The notes under the pieces were generated by a model. The model saw nothing but the letters and a program-made list of their open reading frames with translations, made no database searches and was not told where the DNA came from. Of a DNA stretch of 64,000 bases, positions 62,501 to 64,000 are shown piece after piece. The DNA comes from Tigriopus japonicus (taxonomy: Eukaryota > Arthropoda > Copepoda > Harpacticoida > Harpacticidae), in contig CM021314.1 in the NCBI GenBank assembly GCA_010645155.1, forward strand, positions 2,716,803 to 2,780,802, given 5' to 3'. The translations under genes and the position numbers were made by a program. Position 1 is the first letter of the stretch, and each line of letters opens with the position of its first letter.

Positions 62501-64000
62501 TTTTGATTATGTAACCGATTCGAAGTCATCTTGGGAATCCGTATGTTTGATAAGTTCTTCACCGTCAAAACCGGGCATCTGTGAGATGCTCTCGCGTGAT
62601 TCAAGTACCAGGTTCCTAATTACGAAAAAAACGGGTTTACTCAAGAGTGGAGTTTCATATTTCAAATTCTATGAACAGAATGAATGCTCTCTCGGTCGGA
62701 CATTGTGTTCGTGAACTGACTGATCGGGTGGAGCTATTGTTTTTGCTTTAGTGGTAGTTATAGTTCCAACATTTCGGGGTTCGGCCGGATTATGCAGTGG
62801 ACATGGGGTAATTTGTCATGTCTCTGGGCATAATTGCTCGTCTGACTTCTGACAACACCCAACGAAAACGAGGAGCAGGAGGCAGAGGAGGAGAGGGTAT
62901 TCGAGTGTACGTACCGCTATACATAGTGGCTCACTTGGCCTTGTTTTGGCAGGGGCCAGACTCGATAATTTCTCCCAGTGCCGCGAGATCTGATGACAAA
63001 TAGATTAGCTCAGAAGGACGGGAGGATATTGGCCTTTCATCTCATCAGAAATGCACCATGTGTGCGCTCACTGTGCATCCCAACGACCTTCTTCTTCCCC
63101 TCATCAATGGGCCATGTGTTGCAGTCCTGTATCTGTTCAAGCCCATGAAGGTTGTGAGTTGGTTCGGATTGGCAGGTCTATGAACTGAAAAAAAGGGTGC
63201 CTAGGCATACTAATCAATGCATGAATAGGATAATAATCTTGAAAAGGCTCTTTGTTGGAAGAGGAAGGGCTGAGACATGGTTGATTGTAGTCAGGCTCGT
63301 ATCAGTCATTTCCTGTTGGATGATAATGATGTTTTCGGCGAAACCAATCGATATTGTCGGTGCAACTCAAAAGTCTGCCGTTTTCTTTGGGGAGATCCGG
63401 TAACCTGGAATGGAAGTCTTGAATACATTCTCGTTTGTCAGAAAGTTGCACAGAATCCAATATCCATGGCTCACGGTCTGTCTTGATCTCGTGTATGGTA
63501 CCTTGTGCTCGAAACAAGCTCATTTCTGCCCATGGGGGGGCTTGATTTTCAACCAAGGATGAGTTAGACGAGAAGGTCAACGTGAATGGGAAAGTGGAAG
63601 GAAAGCGATCGTTCGTTCGATCTCGAGAGCAAATTTAAATAAGGGGGCTTGAGGCATCATCATCGTCGTCGTCGTCGTATCATTAAAGCTTCGAGCACTC
63701 CATCTCTTCTTCCTCTTCATCTGCCGCCTTTTCTTCGGTCTAACCCGTCTCTCTCCATTAGAAAACCTTGTCAAGCCTCTCCTAAATTTAATATACGATA
63801 GACAGATGTCCGCGACAACATTCTTGGCATTCTCTAAACTACATCGTGGTCCACTGGAACTTCACGACAAACAACATTGTCATACGCTTCTTAGCCATTT
63901 GAGCTAGTTTTTTCCGCCGAAAAACGGGGTCTTTTACCAGCCTTCGCCGACCATATGGGACAAATTGGCCGTTTTAAAGCATTTCTGCATTGGTCACCCT
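59537..64000 (+). other. Probable second intron of the receptor gene, no exon found
   Basis: I looked for a TM6 motif (CWLPFF-type) and NPLIY in all plus frames and saw none. Simple repeats only: (TA)n 60671-60685, (CA)n 62262-62276, (TCG)n 63663-63678. Confidence 0.45.

Noticed and set aside
62331..62714. 127-codon plus-strand frame starting with ATG
   Set aside because: It lies in the presumed receptor intron, with no recognisable motif, no hydrophobic TM6 pattern and no fitting splice phase.

Overview
This is eukaryotic nuclear DNA from an arthropod, most likely a crustacean such as a copepod. That placement is an inference. It rests on multi-exon genes with GT-AG introns (many only 60-100 bp), on the receptor and channel families present, and on dense short mobile elements. 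There is one assembly gap (22296-22457) and nothing that looks bacterial or viral.

Layout. (1) 389-5493, + strand: 3' part of a K+-dependent Na+/Ca2+ exchanger (SLC24/NCKX, seven exons; its 5' exons lie left of the window). (2) 7291-15949, - strand: a complete 16-exon TRPA-type ankyrin cation channel of 1332 aa, convergent with the exchanger. (3) 16089-20457, - strand: a four-exon gene for a 218-aa basic protein I do not recognise, pieced together from splice sites and matching phases; it ends only 139 bp before the TRPA start codon. (4) 20.5-26.3 kb: repeat-rich, with the gap, one weak coding-exon candidate and a 457-bp foldback element. (5) 26396-30443, - strand: a complete seven-exon 4-coumarate-CoA-ligase/luciferase-like acyl-CoA synthetase (604 aa) with a mitochondrial-type leader. 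(6) 30.65-35.7 kb: a transposon island in which the boundaries of three nonautonomous hAT-type elements and two nested insertions can be read. (7) 36676-37647, - strand: translation initiation factor eIF3g, two exons. (8) 37.65-54 kb: a long stretch with no recognisable gene, probably upstream regulatory or untranslated sequence plus scattered MITEs. (9) 54037-59536, + strand: 5' coding part of an octopamine beta-type GPCR (TM1-TM5 in one large exon, then a candidate second exon); TM6-TM7 must lie right of the window.

The genes do not form a pathway. The exchanger, the TRPA channel and the amine receptor are typical of excitable or sensory cells, while eIF3g and the acyl-CoA synthetase are housekeeping or metabolic. 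The main new material is the mobile-element content: five insertions sharing the terminus TAGTGATG (four with perfect or 7/8 target-site duplications, one degraded), a foldback element flanked by a 15-bp direct repeat, a nested insertion with a 9-bp duplication that carries a LINE fragment, and two copies of a tRNA-derived SINE. The unrecognised 218-aa gene is the other notable item.
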